5,661 nt of DNA from Neisseria lactamica (GCA_001067655.1 JUNU01000274.1:1-5661), one strand, 5' to 3'. Shown: positions 1-5,591, counted from the stretch's first letter. Translations and numbers: made by a program. Notes: a model not told the origin generated them from the letters alone.

Positions 1-210
1 TCCGTACTTTGCCTGTTTGAAACGGTTGTTGGTACTGGTTTGGGGTTTGAGCAGCCTGCCCCTTGCGGCCTTAAGTGCGCGATAGATGGTGACGCGGCTG
101 ACTTGGTAACGACGGGCCAGGGAGGTAACGCTCTCCTTCTCCTGTGTGTAGGCCAGCCAAATGGCTTGGCGGTGGTGCGGGGTGAGGCGGGTATTTTTGT
201 GCATGTTCAT
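1..210 (-). CDS. IS481-type transposase, N-terminal fragment (cut by window edge)
   Basis: Read on the minus strand from an ATG at 210-208, this is an uninterrupted 70-codon frame that runs off the window start, so it is partial only because of the window boundary. The protein begins MNMHKNTRLTPHHRQAIWLA. Residues about 24-50 form a helix-turn-helix (SVTSLARRYQVSRVTIYRAL) of the kind that binds insertion-sequence ends. It closely resembles, from memory, the opening of neisserial IS481-family transposases, whose DDE catalytic domain would lie to the left of this window. A Shine-Dalgarno AGGAG (complement of 220-224) sits 9 nt upstream of the start, which supports this ATG over the one two codons later. 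The gene points away from hisC. Whether the full transposase is intact cannot be seen here. IS3-type or orphan HTH proteins are less likely alternatives. Confidence 0.8.
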   Translation of the reverse strand, partial: MNMHKNTRLTPHHRQAIWLAYTQEKESVTSLARRYQVSRVTIYRALKAARGRLLKPQTSTNNRFKQAKYG

Positions 211-257
211 GTCAGTATTCTCCTGAAATACTGTAAACAACGCTAGGGATTTCTACA
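1..257 (-). mobile_element. End of an IS481-family insertion sequence
   Basis: This holds the transposase start plus about 47 bp of upstream leader. On the minus strand the sequence at 257-251 reads TGTAGAA, and TGT is the usual first triplet of IS481-family ends. Base composition also changes here, from mixed to strongly AT-rich, so I place the boundary at about 257. The boundary is inference, because the other inverted repeat and any target duplication lie outside the window. A weak minus-strand promoter can be drawn (TTGTAG at 258-253, 17-nt spacer, TACAGT at 235-230), with its -35 straddling the proposed end. Confidence 0.6.
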
Positions 258-349
258 ACTATATTAAAAACCCACCCACATCGCAATCTAATGCTTCTAA
301 ATCCCCCTATTTAAGTTTGCTTATCAATAAAAACAGACAAAGCAGCCTA

Positions 350-379
350 TGAATATTCAAAAAATATCTTTGAATTCAA
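350..379. repeat. Two 10-bp palindromes spaced 20 bp, possible operator
   Basis: TGAATATTCA (350-359) and TTGAATTCAA (370-379) are both perfect palindromes with TGAA...TTCA half-sites. Their centres are exactly 20 bp apart, about two helical turns. They lie about 60-110 bp upstream of the predicted hisC promoter in noncoding DNA between the insertion-sequence end and hisC. Paired dyads on one helical face are typical of repressor or activator sites. The region is so AT-rich that chance is a real alternative. No regulator is identified. Confidence 0.25.
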
Positions 380-439
380 TATTTATATCAAGCCTTCATT
401 ATAAAAATAATATAAACACCCCATTTATTAATTATATTA

Positions 440-468
440 CTGTCAACACTCTGATTTTGTGCTATATT
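440..468 (+). promoter_or_regulatory. Predicted hisC-hisB promoter
   Basis: An extended -10 element, TG-C-TATATT (460-468), has five of six bases matching TATAAT. It is preceded at a 17-nt spacer by CTGTCA (440-445), which matches four of six bases of TTGACA. Transcription would start near 475, giving a leader of about 35 nt to the hisC start at 509. That is too short for a classical his leader peptide and attenuator, and no histidine-rich short frame is visible. The flanking 258-493 stretch is AT-rich and otherwise holds nothing I can name apart from the two palindromes. Confidence 0.55.
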
Positions 469-495
469 GTGACGAAATAACCATTATTCAGAAAT

Positions 496-499
496 GGAG
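496..499 (+). promoter_or_regulatory. Shine-Dalgarno site deciding the hisC start
   Basis: GGAG lies 9 nt before the ATG at 509. The in-frame ATG at 494 overlaps this site and has no purine-rich sequence at a workable distance, so the start at 509 (MKTASDF) is preferred over the five-residue-longer version. Confidence 0.75.
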
Positions 500-508
500 A
501 AGAAAACT

Positions 509-1588
509 ATGAAAACTGCCTCCGACTTCATCCGCGACGACATCAAAGCTATGTCCGCCTACCGAATTGCCGACTTGCCCGAAGGCTTCATCAAGCTGGA
601 TGCAATGGAAAGCCCGTATCATCCGTTTGCCCGTTTTCCCGAGCTGTCAAACGAATGGCTGCGGCTGATTGCCCAAGCGCCGATTCAGCTTTACCCTAAT
701 CCTGCCGCCAGCGGGCTGCAGGATACTTTAAGAAAAGCCTTCGATATTCCTGAAGCCGCCGCCATCGCTTTAGGAAACGGCTCGGACGAGTTAATCCAAT
801 TCTTGACCCTGCTCGTTGCACAATCAGGCGCGACCATGCTTGCGGTAGAGCCGAGTTTCGTGATGTATCGGCACAATGCCGAGCTGTACGGCATGAATTA
901 CGTCGGCGTGCCGCTTAATGAAGATTTCACGCTTGATTTGCCCGCCGTTTTATCCGCCATTAAAAAACATCAGCCCGCGTTGATTTTCATTGCCTATCCG
1001 AACAATCCGACAGGCGTTTGTTTCCGCCGCGAAGAAGTCGAAGCCATTATCCGCGCGACGCAGGGTATCGTGGTTGTCGATGAAGCATACGGCGCATTCA
1101 GCTGCGACAGTTTTCTGCCACAGGCGGGCAGCATCGAAAATCTGGTCGTGATGCGCACCATCAGCAAAATCGGTTTTGCCGGTTTGCGCATCGGCTATGC
1201 GGCAGGAAGCCCTACCGTAATGGGCGAGCTGGCGAAAATCCTGCCGCCCTACAATATGAACCAATTAAGCTTGGCGACCGCCAAATTCGCCCTGCAACAC
1301 CACGACGCGATTCAGACGACCATCGATATTTTAAAAGCCGAGCGCGAACGCGTTTTCAGCGAATTGTCCGCCATAGGTCGTCTGAAAGCCTTCACCAGCG
1401 AAGCGAATTTCATTACCGTGCGCGTTCCCGATGCAGACGCATTGTTTAACACGCTTAAAGAAAACCGCATCCTGATTAAGAAACTCCACGGCACGCATCC
1501 GCTTTTGGCGCAGTGCGTCCGCATTACCGTCGGCAGTCCCGAGCAAAACGATGCCGTACTGGATATTATCCGCAAGCTTTATGCCTGA
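509..1588 (+). CDS. hisC: Histidinol-phosphate aminotransferase HisC
   Basis: This is a 359-residue class I/II PLP-dependent aminotransferase, the usual length for HisC. It converts imidazoleacetol phosphate and glutamate to histidinol phosphate and 2-oxoglutarate in cytosolic histidine synthesis. Visible fold-type I landmarks are GNGSDE (residues 89-94, phosphate and cofactor contacts), YPNNPTG (163-169), VVVDEAYG (188-195, with Asp191 for the pyridine nitrogen), SKIGFAGLRIGY (219-230, with Lys220 as the Schiff-base lysine and Arg227 binding cofactor phosphate) and Arg338 near the C-terminus for the substrate carboxylate. All key residues are present, so it should be active. The ATG at 509 was chosen because of GGAG nine nucleotides upstream. 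hisB follows after 29 bp without a terminator, indicating co-transcription. A complete DNA uptake sequence is embedded in codons near the 3' third. The related aromatic aminotransferases are a weaker alternative given the hisB neighbour. Confidence 0.95.
   Translation: MKTASDFIRDDIKAMSAYRIADLPEGFIKLDAMESPYHPFARFPELSNEWLRLIAQAPIQLYPNPAASGLQDTLRKAFDIPEAAAIALGNGSDELIQFLTLLVAQSGATMLAVEPSFVMYRHNAELYGMNYVGVPLNEDFTLDLPAVLSAIKKHQPALIFIAYPNNPTGVCFRREEVEAIIRATQGIVVVDEAYGAFSCDSFLPQAGSIENLVVMRTISKIGFAGLRIGYAAGSPTVMGELAKILPPYNMNQLSLATAKFALQHHDAIQTTIDILKAERERVFSELSAIGRLKAFTSEANFITVRVPDADALFNTLKENRILIKKLHGTHPLLAQCVRITVGSPEQNDAVLDIIRKLYA
1375..1386 (+). other. DNA uptake sequence inside hisC
   Basis: A full AGGTCGTCTGAA 12-mer lies within the coding sequence, read in frame as part of Ile-Gly-Arg-Leu-Lys. 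It is identical to the copies in the intergenic hairpins. Unlike those it is single, with no inverted partner nearby, so it acts only as an uptake tag for natural transformation and not as a terminator. Confidence 0.85.
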
Positions 1589-1617
1589 TTTTTTAAAACC
1601 TCACAGAGAGTAAACCT

Positions 1618-2601
1618 ATGACCATCACTCAACTCCACCTTGCCAATTTCCTGCAGCTTGTTGAAGAAGCAGGCTCGCTGACCAAACTTGCCCGCAAATG
1701 CGGTTACGACAACGCGGCATCCCTGTCCCAACTGAAACGCCGCCTTGAAGAGCAGGCAGAAGACGAAAAAGCGCGCGGCATCCGCCCCAGCCTTGCCGCC
1801 AAACTCGAAGCCGGCATGCACAAACGCAAAGGCTGGTTAAACCGCGACCACAGCAAAGATAAAGAAAAAGCCGCAGCCGCCGAAGCCGCCCGCCAAGAGC
1901 GTGCCGCCCAAGCAGCCACAGCCGCCGCACCGGCATTCCATATGCCCGCAGAAGGCCGCGCAGTCAGCATCACCCGCAACACCAGCGAAACCCAAATCAC
2001 CCTCAGCCTCAACCTCGACGGCACCGGACAATACCGCCTCGACACCGGCGTTCCCTTCCTTGAGCATATGCTTGCCCAAGTCGCCCGCCACGGCATGATC
2101 GACCTCGACATTACCTGCAAAGGCGACTTGCACATCGACGACCACCACACCGTAGAAGACATCGGTATCGTACTCGGTCAAGCCCTGAAACAAGCCTTGG
2201 GCAGCAAAGCCGGCATCCGCCGCTACGGTCATGCCTACGTTCCGCTTGATGAAGCACTGAGCCGCGTTGTCATCGACCTCTCCGGCCGCCCCGGACTCGT
2301 CTACAACATCGACTTCACCCGCGCCCTCATCGGACGTTTTGACGTTGACCTGTTTGAAGAATTCTTCCACGGCGTCGTCAACCACAGCATGATGACCCTG
2401 CACATCGACAACCTCAGCGGCAGCAACGCCCACCACCAAGCTGAGACCGTATTCAAAGCCTTCGGTCGCGCCCTGCGCATGGCGGCAGAATACGACCCGC
2501 GCATGGCAGGACAACCCCCGTCCACCAAAGGCACTTTGAGCGACGAATCCGTTGCCGTTGAAGTTACCGTTGAAAAAGAAGAAGCACAAAGCGAAGAGTA
2601 A
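1618..2601 (+). CDS. hisB: Imidazoleglycerol-phosphate dehydratase HisB with N-terminal HTH-like extension
   Basis: This 327-residue protein dehydrates imidazoleglycerol phosphate to imidazoleacetol phosphate, the step just before HisC. The catalytic domain spans about residues 114-307. It carries both manganese-binding repeats: His150 in FLEHM with HIDDHHTVED (172-181), and NHSMMTLHID (255-264) with NAHHQAETVFKAFGRAL (270-286). It lacks the histidinol-phosphatase domain of enterobacterial HisB. Most monofunctional IGPDs are about 195-200 residues, so there are two additions. Residues 1-78 resemble a phage-repressor HTH (GSLTKLARKCGY, then SLSQLK, then RGIRPSLAAKLE and KGWLNRDH), followed by an Ala/Lys/Glu linker at 79-108. 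The second addition is an acidic tail at about 308-327. From memory, other Neisseria HisB proteins also carry the N-terminal extension, so it is probably not a local misassembly. The ATG at 1618 has GAGAG 7 nt upstream and is the second gene of the hisCB operon. Catalysis is certain from sequence; DNA binding is only inferred. Confidence 0.95.
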   Translation: MTITQLHLANFLQLVEEAGSLTKLARKCGYDNAASLSQLKRRLEEQAEDEKARGIRPSLAAKLEAGMHKRKGWLNRDHSKDKEKAAAAEAARQERAAQAATAAAPAFHMPAEGRAVSITRNTSETQITLSLNLDGTGQYRLDTGVPFLEHMLAQVARHGMIDLDITCKGDLHIDDHHTVEDIGIVLGQALKQALGSKAGIRRYGHAYVPLDEALSRVVIDLSGRPGLVYNIDFTRALIGRFDVDLFEEFFHGVVNHSMMTLHIDNLSGSNAHHQAETVFKAFGRALRMAAEYDPRMAGQPPSTKGTLSDESVAVEVTVEKEEAQSEE

Positions 2602-2616
2602 TCCGCTTTAATGAAA

Positions 2617-2659
2617 AAAGGTCGTCTGAAACCCGAGAATCAGGTTTCAGACGACCTTT
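2617..2659. terminator. hisCB terminator formed by an inverted DUS pair
   Basis: A perfect 17-bp stem (2617-2633 with 2643-2659) and a 9-nt loop begin 15 bp after the hisB stop. Each arm contains AGGTCGTCTGAA (2619-2630 plus strand, 2646-2657 minus strand). Only three U follow on the plus strand, whereas the minus-strand reading ends in six U, so it can act in both directions. Inverted uptake-sequence pairs serving as terminators are well known in Neisseria. Confidence 0.85.
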
Positions 2660-2883
2660 GCGTTTGCAGCAGGCATTGTTCCAAACAGCAATCGGCAAAA
2701 ACATCGCAAATGAAAGCAGAAAGCATCCGCCCTCTTTCCCTCATCGATGTAAATCCATCTTAAATCGCAGACAACCCAAAATAAAAATCCATAGCCCAAA
2801 TCTCATCCACAGATTCCGTTCTTCAAAAGCATCTTGTCAAACCACGCACCCTGTTTCCCCTATCATTACCCACAAACCCCAAA
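2660..2883. other. Noncoding stretch between hisB and rppH
   Basis: Together with its flanking hairpins this makes a 389-bp gap from the hisB stop to the rppH start. The open frames crossing it begin inside the terminator hairpin or run into the rppH gene out of frame. They have no Shine-Dalgarno site and their composition (Pro, His, Lys, Ser rich) does not look like real protein. I see no tRNA, transposase remnant or strong promoter. Confidence 0.55.
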
Positions 2884-2924
2884 AGGTCGTCTGAAAACAG
2901 GCATAACAAATTTTCAGACGACCT
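2884..2924. repeat. Inverted DUS pair upstream of rppH
   Basis: The arms 2884-2897 and 2911-2924 form a perfect 14-bp stem with a 13-nt loop, and each contains AGGTCGTCTGAA. No U-run follows on the plus strand (the next bases are CCG), while the minus-strand reading ends in four U. As no gene ends just to its left on the plus strand, it is better viewed as an uptake-sequence pair that could insulate rppH from readthrough in either direction than as a dedicated terminator. Confidence 0.7.
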
Positions 2925-2929
2925 CCGAT

Positions 2930-2959
2930 TTGTCAAACCCGCCCGATTTATGGGAAAAT
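2930..2959 (+). promoter_or_regulatory. Predicted rppH promoter
   Basis: TTGTCA (2930-2935) matches five of six bases of TTGACA. It is followed after 18 nt by GAAAAT (2954-2959), four of six, with a TG-n extension at 2951-2953. Transcription would start near 2966, about 25 nt before the GTG start of rppH. It lies immediately after the inverted uptake-sequence pair, which fits an independently transcribed gene. Confidence 0.45.
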
Positions 2960-2977
2960 CGCACGATTGAATTTAAC

Positions 2978-2983
2978 GAAGGG
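2978..2983 (+). promoter_or_regulatory. Shine-Dalgarno site deciding the rppH start
   Basis: GAAGGG lies 7 nt before the GTG at 2991. The longer frame opening at TTG 2967 would place this site inside the coding region, would begin at the predicted transcription start, and adds eight residues that are not part of the usual RppH N-terminus. Confidence 0.7.
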
Positions 2984-2990
2984 CGACACC

Positions 2991-3515
2991 GTGTTAGACA
3001 GAGAAGGCTATCGCCCCAATGTCGGTATCATCTTAATCAACAACCGCAACGAAGTCTTTTGGGGCAAACGTGTGCGCGAACATTCGTGGCAGTTCCCGCA
3101 AGGCGGCATCAAGCCGGGCGAAAGCCCCGAAACCGCCATGTACCGCGAGCTGTACGAAGAAGTCGGGCTATTGCCGCAACACATCAAAATCGTCGGCCGC
3201 ACGCGCGACTGGCTGCGTTACGACGTGCCGAGCCACTGGGTACGCCGCGAATGGCGCGGTTCGTATCGCGGGCAGAAGCAGATTTGGTATCTTTTGCGGC
3301 TGGTCGGACGCGACAGCGACATCAATCTGCGCGCCTGCCACCATCCCGAATTTGACGGCTGGCGTTGGCACCAATATTGGGCTCCCGTTGACGAAGTGAT
3401 TGATTTCAAACGCGATGTTTACTTGGGGGCATTGAAAGAACTCTCCTCCCGCTTCCTGCGCGGCATGGAAAGCTACGAAGACTTTACCGCGCGCCTGCCT
3501 TTTGACAACCGATAA
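2991..3515 (+). CDS. rppH: RNA pyrophosphohydrolase RppH (Nudix)
   Basis: This is a 174-residue Nudix hydrolase that removes pyrophosphate from the 5' triphosphate of mRNAs, leaving a monophosphate that stimulates RNase E decay. The N-terminus (LDREGYRPNVGIIL) is the typical RppH opening. The Nudix box is complete at residues 38-60: Gly38, Glu44, then REL at 52-54 and EEVG at 56-59, where the glutamates bind catalytic magnesium. The FPQGG segment just before it and WYLLRL (99-104) are also characteristic, and the length matches the roughly 176 residues of the E. coli protein. I chose GTG at 2991 because of GAAGGG seven nucleotides upstream and because family members start at this Met-Leu-Asp. 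The gene appears to be a single transcription unit, with its own promoter and a terminator hairpin 12 bp after the stop. Dinucleoside polyphosphate hydrolysis is an older activity assigned to this family and a possible secondary one. Confidence 0.93.
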   Translation: MLDREGYRPNVGIILINNRNEVFWGKRVREHSWQFPQGGIKPGESPETAMYRELYEEVGLLPQHIKIVGRTRDWLRYDVPSHWVRREWRGSYRGQKQIWYLLRLVGRDSDINLRACHHPEFDGWRWHQYWAPVDEVIDFKRDVYLGALKELSSRFLRGMESYEDFTARLPFDNR

Positions 3516-3527
3516 AATAACGAAACG

Positions 3528-3556
3528 CAACGCTTTCAGGTCGTCTGAAAGCGTTG
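3528..3556 (+). terminator. rppH terminator hairpin
   Basis: The arms 3528-3539 and 3545-3556 form a perfect 12-bp stem with a 5-nt loop, followed by a pyrimidine-rich but interrupted tract (TTCTTCCTTT). It begins 12 bp after the rppH stop. The right arm and loop contain part of a DNA uptake sequence that also takes part in a second, competing hairpin. Confidence 0.65.
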
Positions 3557-3576
3557 TTCTTCCTTTCAGACGACCT
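3538..3576. repeat. Inverted DUS pair overlapping the rppH terminator
   Basis: AGGTCGTCTGAA at 3538-3549 is paired with its inverted copy at 3565-3576. The stem is 14 bp (3538-3551 with 3563-3576) with an 11-nt loop. It uses the same bases as the loop and right arm of the 3528-3556 hairpin, so only one can form in a given RNA. Its right arm ends 8 nt before the parE ATG. Confidence 0.8.
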
Positions 3577-3584
3577 CTTCCCCT

Positions 3585-5570
3585 ATGACTAAAAACAACC
3601 AATACAGCGAATCCAGCATCACCGTCCTCAAAGGTTTGGAGCCGGTCAAAGAACGTCCCGGCATGTACACCCGCACCGACAGCCCGACCCACATCTGCCA
3701 AGAAGTCATCGACAACGCGGCGGACGAGGCGTTGGGCGGTTTCGCCACTGAAATCGACGTGCGCATCCACGACGACGGTTCGCTTTCCGTGCGCGACAAC
3801 GGACGCGGCATTCCCGTCGGGCTGCACCCTGTCGAAGGCGTGCCCGTGGTCGAACTCGTGTTTACCCGTCTGCACGCAGGCGGCAAGTTCAATAAAAAAG
3901 ACGGCGGCAGCGCGTATGCCTTTTCAGGCGGCCTGCACGGCGTGGGCGTATCCGTCACCAACGCCCTCTCCACCCGCCTCGAAGTAACCGTCAAACGCGA
4001 AGGCAAAATCCACCGTATCGTGTTTGCCGGTGGCGATGTGGTCGAACCGTTGGCGGAAGTGGGCAAATGCGCCGTCAAAGACAGCGGCACCGAAGTGCGC
4101 GTCTGGCCGGACGGCAAATATTTTGAAAGCCCGAATTACAGCATTCCCGAACTCGAACGCCTGCTGCGCGCCAAAGCCGTGCTGCTGCCTGGCGTGCGCG
4201 TTTCCTTGACCCGTCCGGTCAAAGGCGAAGACGAAGCGCACACCCAAACCTGGCATTACCCCGACGGTCTGAAAAGCTATCTGACCGACCTGATTGCCGA
4301 CGCGCAGGAAGCCGTGCCGCTGTTCTCCTGCGAAAACTACATTTCAGACGACCACAACAGCGATTTCAGCATCGGCGAAGGCGCCGCGTTTGCCCTGACC
4401 TGGTTGGAAGAAGGTTCGTGCGCCAACGAAAGCTACGTCAACCTCATCCCCACCCCGCTGGGCGGCACGCACGAAGCAGGCTTGAAACAAGCCGTGTTCA
4501 ACGCCGTCAACAACTTCATCAATCTGCACAACCTCCTACCGCGCGGCGTGAAAGTGCAAAGCGACGACGTGTTCAGCAAAACCGCCTTCGTCCTCTCCGC
4601 CCGTGTCCTCGACCCGCAATTTCAAGGTCAGACCAAAGACAAACTGACCAACCGCGACGCGCTGAAACTTGTCGCCGCCGTATCGGGCGACCCTTTGGAA
4701 TTGTGGCTGAACCAAAACGTGGACTTCGGCAAAAAAATCGCTGAACTCGCCATTCGACAAGCGCAGGCGCGGATGCGTTCGGTTAAAAAAATCGAAAAGA
4801 AAAAAGGAAGCGGCGTTGCCGTTCTACCCGGCAAACTGACCGACTGCGAGAGCGAAGACATCCGCGAAAACGAACTCTTCCTCGTCGAAGGCGATTCCGC
4901 CGGCGGCTCCGCCAAACTCGCCCGCGACAAAGCCACCCAAGCCATCCTACCCCTGCGCGGCAAAGTGCTCAACAGCTTTGAAGTCCACCCCGACCAACTC
5001 TTCGGCAACGCCGAAATCCACGACATTTCCGTTGCCATCGGCGTTGATCCGCACGGCATCAACGACAATCCTGATTTAAGCGGCCTGCGCTACGGCAAAA
5101 TCGCTATTCTGTCTGATGCCGACGTGGACGGTTCGCATATTCAAGTTTTGCTGCTGACCCTGTTCTACCGCCACTTCCCGAAACTGGTCGCCGACGGACA
5201 CATTTACGTCGCACAGCCGCCGCTGTTCCGCGTCGATGTAAACGCACAAGGCAAAAGCAAACCCGCCCGCAAATTCTACGCCCTCGACCAAAACGAACTC
5301 GACAGCATTTTGGAGCGGCTGCAAAAAGAAGGCGTTAGAGAAACCGCCTATTCCATCAGCCGTTTCAAAGGCTTAGGCGAGATGAATCCCGACCAGCTCA
5401 AAGACACCACCATGCACCCCGACACCCGCCGCCTGTTGCAGGTACAAATCCCCGAAGGCGCGGATGACGAAACACGCGACATCTTCGTCAAACTGATGGG
5501 CAAAGGCGAAGCCGCCGCCCGCCGCGCATGGATGGAACGCGAAGGCGATACGGCGGAATTGGATATTTGA
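3585..5570 (+). CDS. parE: DNA topoisomerase IV subunit B ParE
   Basis: This 661-residue type IIA topoisomerase ATPase subunit pairs with ParC to decatenate replicated chromosomes and relax supercoils. The GHKL ATPase region carries EVIDNAADEA (residues 40-49, Glu40 the general base and Asn44 for magnesium), DNGRGIPV (71-78) and the lid GGLHGVGVSVTNA (115-127). The transducer holds QTKDKLTN (349-356) with Lys351 contacting ATP phosphate. The TOPRIM domain has EGDSAGGSA (435-443), PLRGK (456-460) and DADVDGSHI (511-519), and the C-terminal RFKGLGEMNPDQL (593-605) is intact. GyrB is excluded by overall length, since Gram-negative GyrB is about 800 residues, and by the ParE-like opening. The ATG at 3585 fits the family N-terminus, with no other Met until residue 27. 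No Shine-Dalgarno site precedes it; the upstream 8 nt are pyrimidines (CTTCCCCT). No convincing promoter was found in the 69-bp gap after rppH. Confidence 0.95.
   Translation: MTKNNQYSESSITVLKGLEPVKERPGMYTRTDSPTHICQEVIDNAADEALGGFATEIDVRIHDDGSLSVRDNGRGIPVGLHPVEGVPVVELVFTRLHAGGKFNKKDGGSAYAFSGGLHGVGVSVTNALSTRLEVTVKREGKIHRIVFAGGDVVEPLAEVGKCAVKDSGTEVRVWPDGKYFESPNYSIPELERLLRAKAVLLPGVRVSLTRPVKGEDEAHTQTWHYPDGLKSYLTDLIADAQEAVPLFSCENYISDDHNSDFSIGEGAAFALTWLEEGSCANESYVNLIPTPLGGTHEAGLKQAVFNAVNNFINLHNLLPRGVKVQSDDVFSKTAFVLSARVLDPQFQGQTKDKLTNRDALKLVAAVSGDPLELWLNQNVDFGKKIAELAIRQAQARMRSVKKIEKKKGSGVAVLPGKLTDCESEDIRENELFLVEGDSAGGSAKLARDKATQAILPLRGKVLNSFEVHPDQLFGNAEIHDISVAIGVDPHGINDNPDLSGLRYGKIAILSDADVDGSHIQVLLLTLFYRHFPKLVADGHIYVAQPPLFRVDVNAQGKSKPARKFYALDQNELDSILERLQKEGVRETAYSISRFKGLGEMNPDQLKDTTMHPDTRRLLQVQIPEGADDETRDIFVKLMGKGEAAARRAWMEREGDTAELDI
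4343..4354 (-). other. Near-complete DNA uptake sequence inside parE
   Basis: On the minus strand this reads TGGTCGTCTGAA. The 10-base core GTCGTCTGAA is intact and only the first base of the 12-mer differs. It is coding on the plus strand (Ile-Ser-Asp-Asp-His, about residues 253-257) in the variable second ATPase subdomain, a place where a tag could be accommodated at little cost. Confidence 0.6.
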
Positions 5571-5591
5571 CGCCGTTGGTTTGAAAAGCAA

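Noticed and set aside
350..359. TGAATATTCA as an ArgR (ARG box) site
   Set aside because: ARG boxes have TGAAT and ATTCA separated by about four A/T bases; here the half-sites abut, so the spacing is wrong.
440..509. Histidine attenuator leader before hisC
   Set aside because: The predicted leader is about 35 nt, with no run of His codons and no paired stem structures.
1837..2589. Minus-strand open frame of 250 codons across hisB
   Set aside because: It is antisense to a gene with fully conserved catalytic motifs; its Val/Gly/Ala/Phe-rich composition is the usual antisense shadow of GC-rich codons.
2658..2894. Open frame of 78 codons in the hisB-rppH gap
   Set aside because: Starts inside the terminator stem, has no Shine-Dalgarno site, ends in the next uptake-sequence hairpin, and has an unprotein-like composition.
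2967..2990. Longer rppH start at TTG 2967
   Set aside because: No upstream ribosome site, coincides with the predicted transcription start, and the GTG at 2991 has GAAGGG at 7 nt and matches the family N-terminus.
2834..3355. Open frame of 173 codons overlapping the start of rppH
   Set aside because: Most of it is an out-of-frame reading of rppH, Arg/His/Ala rich as expected for a GC-rich shadow, with no ribosome site.
3502..3518. TTGACA (3502-3507) and TAAAAT (3513-3518) as a parE promoter
   Set aside because: The two boxes are only 5 nt apart, and at a 16-18 nt spacing from TTGACA there is no -10-like hexamer (ACGCAA or similar).
3923..3934. Minus-strand AGGCCGCCTGAA in parE as an uptake sequence of another dialect
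   Set aside because: It does not exactly match any dialect I know and falls in the conserved FSGGLHG ATPase motif, so codon constraint explains it.
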